From Yersinia rohdei ATCC 43380 (GTDB lineage: Bacteria; Pseudomonadota; Gammaproteobacteria; Enterobacterales; Enterobacteriaceae): a stretch of DNA of 64,000 nucleotides. Where the stretch lies: contig NZ_ACCD01000009.1 of NCBI RefSeq assembly GCF_000173775.1, positions 62,001-126,000 of the forward strand, written 5' to 3'. Of the stretch, positions 49,882-59,525 are shown in pieces; position 1 is the stretch's first letter, and each line of letters starts with the position of its first letter. Under the pieces are notes generated by a model, which saw only the letters and a list, made by a program, of their open reading frames with translations, was not told where the DNA came from and did no database searches. A program made the position numbers and the translations under genes.

Positions 49882-50906
49882 GCTGCCTTCCATTGTTCAA
49901 GCAACCCGGAATGCTTCCCCATCTCTTTGACCAGCCAGTAAGGATTATTGGCGGTCGCGATGATCGCGCGAAGCTGCGGGGTGTCATCCAGCCGCGCCAG
50001 CAGTTCGGTTAACGGCTGGGTATATAACGCGCGCGACAAGGGATTCTCCCGCACATGGCTCGCCAGATGATGCCAGTCGATCGCATCAGAATGGATATTT
50101 GCAACACGCTCGGTCTCAATACCGTACAGAAACACATCGCCGTTGGGTTTAATTGTCACGTCCATGCCATTGGGCTGGGGTGCACGGTTCAGGCTGCCAA
50201 AGGTAAAAGGTTTATCCACTTTGGACTCAATCGCGGCAATATATCCCTGTAAGTCCAGATAACCCTCCGGCGTATCTCTTGCCGGATGAACCAGATTTTT
50301 GTAGTCGATGTTAAACGTGTCCGCACCTATTAATAATTTGTCTTCCAGTACGCTGACTGGCTTTATGCTGGCGTTAATTCCCCATGAGGCCAGTTCACTC
50401 ACCAGATATTCGCGAGTGAAGGCCCGATCGATATCAATTGAGCGAAATGAAAAACTGAGCGATGACGGTTTTTTGCGCTGAACATAATCCAGGCTAAATC
50501 CATGTGCACGCCATTTTACTTTTTCAATATGGTGGCTATCTGAACTCAGGCGAATATTACAGGTATCACCATTGGCGGAGACAAGACGATTAATCTCATC
50601 AAAGATCTTTTCCATCTTCTCATGGCGAAAAAAACCACTGGTAATAAACTCAAAGCTGTTGCCCCCTCGGGACAACGCCAGTAAGTCATAAAAGGTATGA
50701 ATGTTATTGAGCGGTTCACCTTCACCACTCACGGAAATACGCTTTACAGATGGATCATTAATGAGCGCCGACAGGTTGTCACGAGCCTGCGTTGACAGCA
50801 CCATACTCTTACCCGTTACGTGCTTATCCGCATACATGCAGAACGCACAGCCGATGCCGCAGATCTGGGTGATATCCACATAAAGCAAATGACCATGTAA
50901 ATCCAT
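49878..50906 (-). CDS. Radical SAM enzyme
   Basis: A 342-aa protein with the cluster motif Cys-x3-Cys-x2-Cys (CGIGCAFCMY) about 15 residues in, then SGEGEPLNN, the glycine-rich SAM-binding motif. No extra C-terminal Cys cluster is visible, so it probably has a single 4Fe-4S cluster. The ATG at 50906 (MDLHGHLLYVDITQ) fits the family; a frame from 51071 would overlap the upstream gene. A 118-bp spacer separates it from the HNH-membrane gene, possibly with its own promoter. Confidence 0.82.
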   Translation of the reverse strand: MDLHGHLLYVDITQICGIGCAFCMYADKHVTGKSMVLSTQARDNLSALINDPSVKRISVSGEGEPLNNIHTFYDLLALSRGGNSFEFITSGFFRHEKMEKIFDEINRLVSANGDTCNIRLSSDSHHIEKVKWRAHGFSLDYVQRKKPSSLSFSFRSIDIDRAFTREYLVSELASWGINASIKPVSVLEDKLLIGADTFNIDYKNLVHPARDTPEGYLDLQGYIAAIESKVDKPFTFGSLNRAPQPNGMDVTIKPNGDVFLYGIETERVANIHSDAIDWHHLASHVRENPLSRALYTQPLTELLARLDDTPQLRAIIATANNPYWLVKEMGKHSGLLEQWKAA

Positions 50907-51024
50907 ATATAATATTCCGTCATATTTTTGAAAAAAATTCAATTTGGTACAAATCAAACTCTTTTGCAGTGTATGTTTAAAACACCAATTCTCTGCGTAT
51001 AACTCCTCGGTGTCTTTGATGTAT

Positions 51025-52611
51025 TTAGACAGGTTCCGGGTCCGATCCCAACAAAGCCTGTAAACGCGCATCGGCCTGCGCCCTACCGTCCTGTAACATC
51101 GTTAGTACGGCATTGTCTTCCTGCTGGTGCTGCGCGCCAAACAGATCTAATCGATCGAGCATATAGACCGTTAATACGGTACCAAGGCCGGTGACGCACC
51201 CCGTCAGCACAGCCACTAGGGTAGTGATCAGCCCACCGGGCAGAACGGTAAACAGCGCACCGAGAGTTTTGCTGAGGTACTCTTCAAGCAGTACGCCACC
51301 AATGACGAATGCGCCGCTGACGGCAATCTTCAGCCCTGCATCTAGTGCTTCGGCACGGCTTGTACCCTCTGGTCGCATCAGTACAGTTTTGGCTGCGCGG
51401 AACAGCGAAAAAACCCCTTCACGGATCATTCGCACCAGGCTGCGTGCGGTGGTGAAGAAAGTATTTATCAGCGTTGTCATCAAGTTACTAATGATCCCGC
51501 TGATGGCCCCGTCACGAAACGCCGTTAGCACGTTGCGCCAGTTATCGAGACAGCTCTTTGCCACCCGCCCAGCACGGATTTTTAATGCCTCCCAGACATG
51601 CTCCTGGTCCACCCCATCACAAAACCCGTTATGCCAGCTGTCGTGAACTTCCAACAACAGGCCGTCGACAAAATCCGTCAACACCAGGCCAATCGCCTGC
51701 TGTAGGCCCATTTTCCCCGCTTCGACAGCGCTGGTTTTCAGTAAATATGCACCGAATTTCGCACTACCGTAGTAGCCCCAACGAAGACTGCTTTCATACT
51801 GCTTGCGTGCCACTTCATCCAGCTCGCGCAATTTTTCCTGATCGACGGCGTTCTGTTGTTTGTACTTCTCCAGTGCATTTTGATCTTTTTTGCTCAGAGG
51901 CTCATTTTTGGCTTTCTCTTCCAACCGGGCAATTTGGGAATCGCGATCGGCGCGGTTTTTGTTCAACCAGACGATGTACTCCTCTGCGCTCTTTTGCTGT
52001 TTCGATTCATTGATCGAGTGGTGCGTCTGATGCAGATTGGTTTTGTGGTTCGCCAGATCCGCACCATTGGCCTCCGCCAGCCGAACCGCAGGGTCGTTAT
52101 GGATAGAATTGGCAGAAACCAGGTGATCCTGCTGCGCTTTGGTATTTCTGCTCAGTGTCTGCCCGGTATAGGCATCCACCGCTTCGCCTGCATCCTGTTT
52201 TTCACTGTTTTCGGCGTTGGTATTCTTGTAGTTGTCATGTTTGTGGTACGGATCGCTGTTGTACTTGCCACGGCTTGCGTAACGCGCCTGCTCCTCTTCC
52301 GTGGCATACACCCCGGTACGAACATTATGAATGGTATCGACATTGCCCCCCACCTTGTCCCACGCAGAGACAATGGTCCCCAGCCCAAACGGACCAATAA
52401 TGCTATGCAGAAGACGCTGTCGGCACTCAGCCAGCATCAATGTGGTTTGTTCCGTGCGCCACTTCTGTTGATACTGCCGAACTCGCTGATACGCCTGCCA
52501 AGCACTGACATCAGGTATGGTAACTGCCTCTTTTGCTGCGGATGGTATGAGATCGCTTGTCTGTCGCTGACGCTGCTGGTTCAGACGCAATAAAAGTGTT
52601 TTTCTGTCCAT
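51025..52611 (-). CDS. HNH-like nuclease domain with C-terminal membrane segments
   Basis: A 528-aa protein. Residues about 148-205 (AYTGQTLSRNTKAQQDHLVS, NLHQTHHSINESK) have the D-H ... N ... N-x-S-K layout of an HNH nuclease. Residues 207-275 are a charged coiled region. About 425-485 form two strongly hydrophobic helices (GAFVIGGVLLEEYL, GLITTLVAVLTGCVTGLGTV) after an amphipathic part. This suggests a membrane-tethered nuclease or toxin. GGGGAG precedes the ATG, nine bases after the YaaW-like gene. I do not know a named family. Confidence 0.65.
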   Translation of the reverse strand: MDRKTLLLRLNQQRQRQTSDLIPSAAKEAVTIPDVSAWQAYQRVRQYQQKWRTEQTTLMLAECRQRLLHSIIGPFGLGTIVSAWDKVGGNVDTIHNVRTGVYATEEEQARYASRGKYNSDPYHKHDNYKNTNAENSEKQDAGEAVDAYTGQTLSRNTKAQQDHLVSANSIHNDPAVRLAEANGADLANHKTNLHQTHHSINESKQQKSAEEYIVWLNKNRADRDSQIARLEEKAKNEPLSKKDQNALEKYKQQNAVDQEKLRELDEVARKQYESSLRWGYYGSAKFGAYLLKTSAVEAGKMGLQQAIGLVLTDFVDGLLLEVHDSWHNGFCDGVDQEHVWEALKIRAGRVAKSCLDNWRNVLTAFRDGAISGIISNLMTTLINTFFTTARSLVRMIREGVFSLFRAAKTVLMRPEGTSRAEALDAGLKIAVSGAFVIGGVLLEEYLSKTLGALFTVLPGGLITTLVAVLTGCVTGLGTVLTVYMLDRLDLFGAQHQQEDNAVLTMLQDGRAQADARLQALLGSDPEPV

Positions 52612-52620
52612 AATCTCCCC

Positions 52621-53835
52621 TTAGTACACATCTGCACGCTGGCTAAATGCCTCACGAAGCACCGCCATCAACTCAGCAGCCTCAGTTTCCTCAATACCTA
52701 ACTCGAACGCCTGTTCAAGCGCAGTGTGGATATCAGGCGGGTTGGCAATAAGGCGACTAATTGTGGCTTGTAATACCAAGGAAAGATGCCCGCTCATCAT
52801 CCCCAGGCAGCAGGTTTCGATATCGCTGCGCACGTCAGACGGCGCGATGCCCTGCTCCTTAGCACAAGCAAAGGCAACAGCCAGCATTGCCTCACAACGT
52901 TTTTCAAAACGCTGAACTTCATCCATTTTTTTGAGGACCTGATCGGCATACTCTTCTGTCGTCTGCTGCTGTCCGGACATCACCCCCTGCTCAAACGCCA
53001 TATTTCGCTCACGCCTTACACTGGCTGCAGTAGAGAGTCCTACCATACGAAACATGTTCGCCACCCAGCTGTCAGCATCTTTCTCATCCTGCCAACGGTG
53101 GTACTCCCACCAAACTTTATCGGTTTCCGCCGTAGCATGAATCCGTTGGCGAAGTAATGCCACCTGGACCACGGAGGGGATCGTAACGCGAAACGCTGGT
53201 CCCGCCAGGTCTAAGGTGGTCCATAGCCCAGTGATCACCCAGCCAATCGGCCCCAGAAAAGAAGCTGCCCCTCGCGCGGCCACAAATGATGCTGCAGACA
53301 TAACCACCGTCCGTCCGAGCAGTTGGCTGGCAAAAACGTTGGCAATTAGAGACGCCAAGAGCAAGCTTGAGAAGCGGTTAGACTGCAACTGCGTCATTAA
53401 TTTCGCTTCAGGGAAAAGCATCGTACTGCCCTGAGTGAGATCCATTTTCGCAAGCAGATTTTTGCGTTGAGCTTCATCCATATCGGACCAAGCCTTGCGA
53501 GTAATCGCCGCCAGCACTGCCAGTTCGATACGGTCAACGCCCCAGTCCTTCTTGTACGTCGCGTCAAGCTTGTCCGCCACATCTATCACCACGGTTTTCC
53601 ACTCAGGACCGCCGCCGCGAAACAGATTGACGATGGTATTTCCGCCAAACTCGCACAGCTCGTGGGCAATCAGATCGGCATACTGACTGTGTGCCGGGCA
53701 ATGGGTTTTATAACGTGCTTTACTCTCAATGCCGCTGCTGAACGCCTTCGTGATGTATTCCACCAGCGGGGCCAATTCGCTATCCGATGCGTTGCTTAAT
53801 ACTGGCAGCAGTTGACGATCACCATTACTCATCAT
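52621..53835 (-). CDS. YaaW (UPF0174)-like membrane protein
   Basis: A 404-aa protein whose residues 35-250 align with E. coli YaaW: LIAHELCEFGGNTIVNLFRG, KAWSDMDEAQRKNLL, and FRVTIPSVVQVALLR close to the end of the domain. A hydrophobic stretch (LLLASLIANVFASQLLGRT to GPIGWVITGLW) lies at about 160-215. The C-terminal 150 residues are helical and specific to this form. The ATG at 53835 with AGGA upstream was chosen. It follows the WYL gene by seven bases. Function unknown. Confidence 0.75.
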   Translation of the reverse strand: MMSNGDRQLLPVLSNASDSELAPLVEYITKAFSSGIESKARYKTHCPAHSQYADLIAHELCEFGGNTIVNLFRGGGPEWKTVVIDVADKLDATYKKDWGVDRIELAVLAAITRKAWSDMDEAQRKNLLAKMDLTQGSTMLFPEAKLMTQLQSNRFSSLLLASLIANVFASQLLGRTVVMSAASFVAARGAASFLGPIGWVITGLWTTLDLAGPAFRVTIPSVVQVALLRQRIHATAETDKVWWEYHRWQDEKDADSWVANMFRMVGLSTAASVRRERNMAFEQGVMSGQQQTTEEYADQVLKKMDEVQRFEKRCEAMLAVAFACAKEQGIAPSDVRSDIETCCLGMMSGHLSLVLQATISRLIANPPDIHTALEQAFELGIEETEAAELMAVLREAFSQRADVY

Positions 53836-53842
53836 TGTTTTC

Positions 53843-54817
53843 CTATTCTGTACTAACATCGTCTATGTCGCGTTTAATGTTACTGATGGTATTACCAAAG
53901 GTTGCAAGAAAGCCATCGAGCATCGGACTGTCAACAACCGTGGCGCTAAAGCGCAGCCGCCCGTCGTCAAGCTCGCTGACCTGTTGGTCGGATGAAAGTG
54001 GCGATTCCAGCAAAAGTTGCGCCCGCGCGGTTTCAAGAGTGAAATGAATTCGGATATGTCGCCCTTCGCCGAATCCGAAACGCCCGTCATCGTCGTAACG
54101 TTTGAGGTTAAAATCCGTGGGGCGGGAAAAGTGAAAGGTACTGCAGACCGCCGAGGTAATGCGGTTCAGAGCCAGGCTGCGCTCGTTATCGTAGCCTTTA
54201 AAGCGGCAGACCAGATACAGTCGCGAGCCCTGTTGAGCCAGCCCGAGGGGCATCACCTCGACCTGACGGCGAGTACCGTGAGCATTGCTGTAATCAATAT
54301 TCAGCCAGCGGTTGTAGTAAAGCGCTTCACTAACCGCGTCAAACACGCCTTCCTGGATCACTGGCGGTAGGAGTTGCTGGCTGGCAGCGACTACCCGCAC
54401 CTTCTGCGACCATTCCCGCTCTCGCTGCGCCTGTTCGCTGTGGCTAAGTGTGTGTCCCGCTTGGCTAAAAAATGGCGAAAATGAAGCCATCAGATGCGCG
54501 GGTAACAGATGCTTTAACTGCGCCTGTGCCATCTGCATCAGCAGCGATTCTGCTGGCGATAGTTGCGCCAAGCTCAGTCCTCGCGAGCCTGCCCGCCATC
54601 GCCAGCCATAGGGACGGCAGCGATCATCACACTCCAAATCGAAGTGCTGACTCAGGCGTTCAAGCTGGCGCTGAATGGTACGCACATTGCGCTCAATTCC
54701 CGCATTCGTAAGTTGTTGATGCAACTCATGGGCGGTAATGCGCTGACTACGCGGAATACGGCGCAACAGCTCAAGAGCAAAAAATGTAGTATCAACGCTG
54801 TTTGTTCGCTTTGGCAT
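53843..54817 (-). CDS. WYL-domain transcriptional regulator of the YaaW/radical SAM cluster
   Basis: A 324-aa protein with an N-terminal winged helix (ITAHELHQQLTNAGIERNVRT, about residues 25-50) and a WYL domain (about 170-240, LNIDYSNAHGTRRQVEVMPL, RLYLVCRFKGYDNERSLALN), then the usual C-terminal extension. AGGAG precedes the ATG at 54817. It opens the leftward operon and is the third WYL regulator of the island, so each cargo module seems to bring its own. Confidence 0.85.
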   Translation of the reverse strand: MPKRTNSVDTTFFALELLRRIPRSQRITAHELHQQLTNAGIERNVRTIQRQLERLSQHFDLECDDRCRPYGWRWRAGSRGLSLAQLSPAESLLMQMAQAQLKHLLPAHLMASFSPFFSQAGHTLSHSEQAQREREWSQKVRVVAASQQLLPPVIQEGVFDAVSEALYYNRWLNIDYSNAHGTRRQVEVMPLGLAQQGSRLYLVCRFKGYDNERSLALNRITSAVCSTFHFSRPTDFNLKRYDDDGRFGFGEGRHIRIHFTLETARAQLLLESPLSSDQQVSELDDGRLRFSATVVDSPMLDGFLATFGNTISNIKRDIDDVSTE

Positions 54818-55452
54818 TACGGCTCCTGTAGCAGCACCCTGAATGCGTAACGCATTTATACATATCAGATTTATCGGCAATGGCCGTCAATACTTAACCG
54901 ATTTATTCCCCACCAGATAATGAACTGAGTATGCCAGATGCACGCGACAGACTATGTCGCAGTAATAAAAAAATCAGTGGAAAGACACGACACGGTTATT
55001 GGCCATTAAGCACGTTTCTGGCTGACATAATGCCAAACGATATACTGGTGCTTAAGAATGAGATTATGCGCGCTCTGAGAGAATAATTATTAACCACTAA
55101 GATCCGTATCGGCATGCGGAAAGATTTCAGCGAATCACTCATGTCAAGCCTACTTGACGGATCAAACACCACCATCCCGACTTGCTGATTGTCGTGAAAT
55201 AGCCTCTTCGGTCAGGCTTTCGTCCTATATAGTTCGTATCTATACCAAGCCCGCTAAAGCAACATTCCTGACTCTGCAACCTACTCTGCTGGGTCACAAA
55301 GAGAATATTCAGTAGGACAGTAAAAGCCATGGGGAGAGTGATGAGCCCTACCCTGAGACGCTACGGGTTAATCTCAACACTTTCGAATTCTTGGTCGGTT
55401 AAAATTTATACCGGCGCGATGTTCAAAGTATTAAAAACTTCCTTTTTTTGAA
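54818..55452. other. About 630-bp region between the WYL gene and the yfjJ-like gene
   Basis: No strong gene is visible. A 51-codon frame at 54931-55086 (MPDARDRLCRSNKKISGKTR) has only a weak ribosome binding site. The cluster promoter should lie near 54830-54930. The rest looks like noncoding or decayed sequence at a module junction. Confidence 0.4.
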
Positions 55453-55490
55453 TAAAAAAATCAGGCCCTTTCACCATATAAAAGGCCTGA
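55453..55490 (-). terminator. Leftward terminator of the yfjJ-like gene
   Basis: On the minus strand a stem TCAGGCCTTTT / AAAGGGCCTGA is followed by TTTTTTTATTC, 15 bp after the gene's stop. Confidence 0.85.
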
Positions 55491-55504
55491 ACTGTAAAAA
55501 TAAA

Positions 55505-56125
55505 TTATCCTCTACTACAACCGAAGTTCCTGTCACCCTCACCAAAGACTTTGGTATCGAGTTTTGTCATGTAATCCAGTCGGTTAAGAAGATCATAGTA
55601 AATCTCAACATAATCAGGATCATTGACCTCCAGCATATACCTGCAGTTGTCAGGAAAATGGACGAGTTGTGGGCAATCTTCAAACGTCAAACCCAGAGCG
55701 CTGTACCAGGCTTTCATGATCATCACTCCCAGGCTGTCTTCGTATTTAAAATCACCTAAATGGTAATAGGCATGTTTATTGAACAACAGACAGATATGAA
55801 AGTGGCACTTACCCAGCAGCGTAAATTCTCTGCCCCAAATATTACGTAATGTATTCGGGTGTATTCTGGTACCGTCACGCATTCTGCGATCCTCACTGGC
55901 GCTGAGGGTTGCTTTCAGTGCATTCAGGAAGCGGGAGATCGCGCCTGGTTCCTGATTATGAAAGCAGGAGATGGTATCACCTCTATCCAGAATCGGTGGG
56001 TAATGAAGATCTACCCGCAATGCCATTGTTCGAGGATATTGCCTGATGGCATTATTTAAGGTCTGCTCAATTTTAATTTTATAATCAAAAATATGTTCAC
56101 CATGAGTGCCATTATATAAATGCAT
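55505..56125 (-). CDS. YfjJ/YagK-family (inovirus Gp2-like) protein
   Basis: A 206-aa protein with the family features ALRVDLHYPP, FHNQEPGAISRFLNAL and KCHFHICLLFNKHAYYHLGD. These resemble rolling-circle initiator folds (His-x-His), although no nicking Tyr can be assigned with certainty. Members are common in CP4-type prophages and satellites. AAGGA precedes the ATG. It follows the yfjI-like gene on the same strand across 212 bp. Confidence 0.82.
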   Translation of the reverse strand: MHLYNGTHGEHIFDYKIKIEQTLNNAIRQYPRTMALRVDLHYPPILDRGDTISCFHNQEPGAISRFLNALKATLSASEDRRMRDGTRIHPNTLRNIWGREFTLLGKCHFHICLLFNKHAYYHLGDFKYEDSLGVMIMKAWYSALGLTFEDCPQLVHFPDNCRYMLEVNDPDYVEIYYDLLNRLDYMTKLDTKVFGEGDRNFGCSRG

Positions 56126-56337
56126 AAAATATTCCTTTTTAATAGTCCTGTGGTAACACAGGACTATATTAGTGACCGTCGATTGGTGTTCTACTTAACA
56201 GAGATAAATATAATACCTTTCCTACATTTAAATTAAGGCAAAAGTACCCCACAACCAGTAAAGACTGATTGAAAATAACTCTGCAATAATATAATTGAGT
56301 GGTGGGGACTATCTGCTTTCTACATCTTATAACCTCA

Positions 56338-57747
56338 TTAAGTCACATCTAATAAATCAACAGGCTGAATAAAAATAGTTTTTCCTTTTTTATAGGTCTT
56401 TATTCTACCTTGAGAATAAAGCATACCTAATAACTCTGTCGTTTTTTTGTTATCCCTGAAGCGATTGGGACCATACTGCTGTATGGTGTTTTTCCTGATG
56501 TATGGCAAAAGATTTTGGCTGCAGTAATTTTTCACCCACCAGTACAATTCATCAACATCTGTATTTACCATTATCGATTCCTTAGGTTTAGAAAAAAGAT
56601 TAATGTGTTCATTTGCATACCACAGGCTGATCGCTATGGCAGCTTCCACGGCAACAAGGGATATATCTCCTTTATCTTCGTTGAAGTAGTGCAACAAAGC
56701 GGCGATTCTTGCCATATTTTCAGCTACCTTGGATGCGTAATCTTTAAATTCTGAAAGATTGCCAATAAGCCCCATTTCTGATTCAATTCGATTATAAAAT
56801 TCAATCCATGCCAGTTCTGCTTCAGGAGAAAAATGCAAACAAATTCTTTCTCCCTGCCTAATCATACCTTCATCAACGATATCCATTAATCGTTTATGGA
56901 ATACCGGTAAGTGCTCACTTGAAACAGTCGGGTTAGTTATTTTCCTCTGTCCTTGTGTTGAGTAGGGATGACTAATGAGAGTGCGAGCAAAAAATCCTAT
57001 CCCTTTTGCCATCTCACCTTTCTTCTCAACATACCCGTTCATGACTATAGGCTGAACCATCAGAGATAGCGTCAGTCGGGCATCTTTTATTAACCTCTCT
57101 GGCTCATTTTTCCTTTCTACTGAATAAGTTGATCCATCCCACATTTTATTAATGAGTGGTAGCTCATTTAATGTATAACCATTAAAAATACTCCCTGCCT
57201 CATCTGACATCATGCCAACCGACCTGTTGTGCCCACAGAGATGTTCTTTTAGCGCCGCAGGTGTCACATCGTTAAATATCCACTTGTGCCTGACGGGTTC
57301 TACAGGACAACTGGCTTGCAGTGTTTTCAAAGACTCACGGGTCGCTGATGGGTCTTTACCACGGCGAATCTCCGATTTCAGCTTTGACATCAAGGCCTTT
57401 TCTTCTACCTTGAAGATCCTTACATTATTTTGCCAGTCAATGAACTCCTGCTTATATTGCTCAAAAAGCTGCTCTTCTCGTTGATACAGAGGCTTCATTA
57501 AAAGCTTGCTCACTGTACTTTTCCTTTCCCCTGATTCCGCAATTGTCACGATAAAAAGCGATACAGGGCTGCGCAGATTATTCAGCCTGCAGACATCAAT
57601 TTGGTTCTGACAAACCAGAGAAATCACGCCAAGCGTCTCTGCTGCAATCAAGGGAAGTGGAGCCTGAGTTTGTTGCTCTGCCTCATAAATTGCATGCCCG
57701 ATTCTTGCTGGAAAACAATGTATAGGAAATGTTTGGTTTCCTGACAT
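56338..57747 (-). CDS. YfjI-family DUF3987 protein
   Basis: A 469-aa protein of the DUF3987/YfjI family, relatives of primase-helicase-like ATPases in satellites. Walker A-like SGERKSTVSKLLMKP is at about residue 72; WIFNDVTPAALKEHL and GMMSDEAGSIFNGY (Walker B-like acids) follow. The C-terminus has a winged-helix-like end. The start at 57747 (MSGNQTFPIHCFPARIG) is preferred over 57759. It lies between alpA and the yfjJ-like gene, as in CP4-57. Confidence 0.85.
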   Translation of the reverse strand: MSGNQTFPIHCFPARIGHAIYEAEQQTQAPLPLIAAETLGVISLVCQNQIDVCRLNNLRSPVSLFIVTIAESGERKSTVSKLLMKPLYQREEQLFEQYKQEFIDWQNNVRIFKVEEKALMSKLKSEIRRGKDPSATRESLKTLQASCPVEPVRHKWIFNDVTPAALKEHLCGHNRSVGMMSDEAGSIFNGYTLNELPLINKMWDGSTYSVERKNEPERLIKDARLTLSLMVQPIVMNGYVEKKGEMAKGIGFFARTLISHPYSTQGQRKITNPTVSSEHLPVFHKRLMDIVDEGMIRQGERICLHFSPEAELAWIEFYNRIESEMGLIGNLSEFKDYASKVAENMARIAALLHYFNEDKGDISLVAVEAAIAISLWYANEHINLFSKPKESIMVNTDVDELYWWVKNYCSQNLLPYIRKNTIQQYGPNRFRDNKKTTELLGMLYSQGRIKTYKKGKTIFIQPVDLLDVT

Positions 57748-57884
57748 AAAACACCTCATGATTAATTTGTGTCGAAAATACCTCCGTTTGAGTTGCTATT
57801 CCGCTATTAATAGTGGAAATAGCAAGATGCATTTCCGACCATTAGATAAAAAAACAAAAAAAATGATGAAAAAATTTCAAACTC

Positions 57885-58121
57885 TTAGCGTTCATTGATC
57901 CAACAGAGTAGGTCACTTAACAACCAACCGCAGGATTTCAGACCAATTGACTTGCGTTGAGGAAAATTACCTGACCGTTCCAGTTTCCAGGCTGTTGACC
58001 GAGAAATGGACGTGATATACTGGCGTTCCTTTTCCCGTACCAGGCGGTCGCCTTTCTCACCGTAATCACGCAAGATCTGTAGTCGTTTTTCAGCGGGTGG
58101 GGGGGTAAATGTTGTATTCAT
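57885..58121 (-). CDS. AlpA-family phage regulator / excision activator
   Basis: A 78-aa helix-turn-helix protein (YITSISRSTAWKLERSGNFP, then RKSIGLKSCGWLLSDLLCWI), the standard AlpA pattern. AlpA activates int transcription and excision in CP4-57. GGAGG stands four bases before the ATG at 58121, so the longer frame to 58196 is not needed. Likely partner of the repeats near both island ends. Confidence 0.85.
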   Translation of the reverse strand: MNTTFTPPPAEKRLQILRDYGEKGDRLVREKERQYITSISRSTAWKLERSGNFPQRKSIGLKSCGWLLSDLLCWINER

Positions 58122-58276
58122 ACTGCCTCCTTTGTTTTGGTAGAAGCAGTTTGTACAATTCAGATGAAAATATAAAGGAGATGAGTGCCCACTCAATTGC
58201 TACATAATGGGCACCTGATTGAGCACTTTATTGAGCAGTTTTATACGCAGAAAAAAAACGAATATTTCTTAGATAA

Positions 58277-59293
58277 TCAATTAATTCTTTTTGGGTAATT
58301 TTTTTGTAAATCAAGCCTCCCAGCCTCCTCTAACAAATCATTAGCAATCAATTCAAACATCACATCAAAATTATCATTCCAGTAGTACGACTTGGTTACA
58401 ATGGATATAACATCATCTTTTTTTTGAGACCACCCTCCATGTTTTATTTGTGTCAGAGAATCACTCTCTTTATCGAAATAATCGTTGAACCATCGATCGA
58501 CTGTCGACCGTTTAACTTCTTCAATCTCTTTGCAACAAGAATTTCTAAGTGAATTTAAGATTTCTGTCGCAGGCATCGCCTTCAGTTTATTATTATTCTT
58601 TCTGCAATGTTTATAAATTAGTATGGCAGTGATAAAATTTTGGATATAACTTTTTTCTGCCTTTATAAACTCACTACTTTCGGGAGCTAATGATTGGAGA
58701 ATCTTTTGATAGCTTTCGCCATCAATCTGCAAGTCAGAATGGGCAATAAATACATCTTTATTAAAAATTAGATAATCTTTGTCATCATGACCATATACTG
58801 TAACTTCTCCTGGGGTGTTTCCCCATACGTCATTAGCATTTCTTAGATTATAATTATCCCTTGCCAAATGGGTTGTTTTGGTAGGTTTGAGTCGCCAAAA
58901 ACCACTAGCATATCCATTGTATACGTATTTAAAAAAACTGCGCCCACTAAAATTTGGATACTCTTTTATTTCAGATTGATCACAAGATATAAATGCCCTT
59001 ATTGCAGACTGTTGACTATTTTTACGTTGATAAAAATCCCTGCCAATGCTGATGTTAAATGTGTCATAGCGAAGTTCTTTTTCATTCGCATAACGAACTA
59101 TTCGACAGTGCTCTGAACGAAGATTAACATAGAGACTTATTTTATCATCCAGCCATGTAGATATAATATCTTCAATTTTCACATTAAATTTTTTCGAGAA
59201 TTCGTCAACACGATCAAACGTATCAGGAACATCAACCTGCTCAGGAATATTAAACAACTCAGAAGCATCAAAAAAATCGGAGTTACTTGTCAT
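58277..59293 (-). CDS. Hypothetical protein in the yfjH position
   Basis: A 338-aa AT-rich gene, unrecognised. The middle part (FFKYVYNGYASGFWRLKPTK) is aromatic-rich; the C-terminus is charged and helical, with NSLRNSCCKEIEEVKRSTVD reminiscent of a DNA-binding helix pair. It sits between alpA and the fic-int end of the island, where CP4-57 has yfjH, but I cannot confirm sequence kinship. No signal peptide or membrane helix. Confidence 0.65.
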   Translation of the reverse strand: MTSNSDFFDASELFNIPEQVDVPDTFDRVDEFSKKFNVKIEDIISTWLDDKISLYVNLRSEHCRIVRYANEKELRYDTFNISIGRDFYQRKNSQQSAIRAFISCDQSEIKEYPNFSGRSFFKYVYNGYASGFWRLKPTKTTHLARDNYNLRNANDVWGNTPGEVTVYGHDDKDYLIFNKDVFIAHSDLQIDGESYQKILQSLAPESSEFIKAEKSYIQNFITAILIYKHCRKNNNKLKAMPATEILNSLRNSCCKEIEEVKRSTVDRWFNDYFDKESDSLTQIKHGGWSQKKDDVISIVTKSYYWNDNFDVMFELIANDLLEEAGRLDLQKNYPKRIN

Positions 59294-59525
59294 TTATCGC
59301 CACCAATGCATTGACCTTATAAATTACAAAGGATTATATCAAGGTAAAGCGATGAGTTTAAAAGCTATTTAATGACAAGTAGTATTTTCATCATCTCAAA
59401 TCAAGAGATGTACAGCGCTACTCTATGAACGATGCAGGTATTCACTGTTGTATCCCTATTGATAGCAGCCTTGCAGGCAGTTCCCATCCGAACTAGAATC
59501 ATGGCAGCAAAACGAGGCTTTAACG

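Noticed and set aside
50907-51071. Longer N-terminus for the radical SAM protein from 51071
   Set aside because: The extra 55 residues overlap the upstream gene, lack family similarity, and the ATG at 50906 gives a normal N-terminus.
55139-55330. 63-codon minus-strand frame in the module junction
   Set aside because: No ribosome binding site, no recognisable motif, and unremarkable composition; treated as noncoding.
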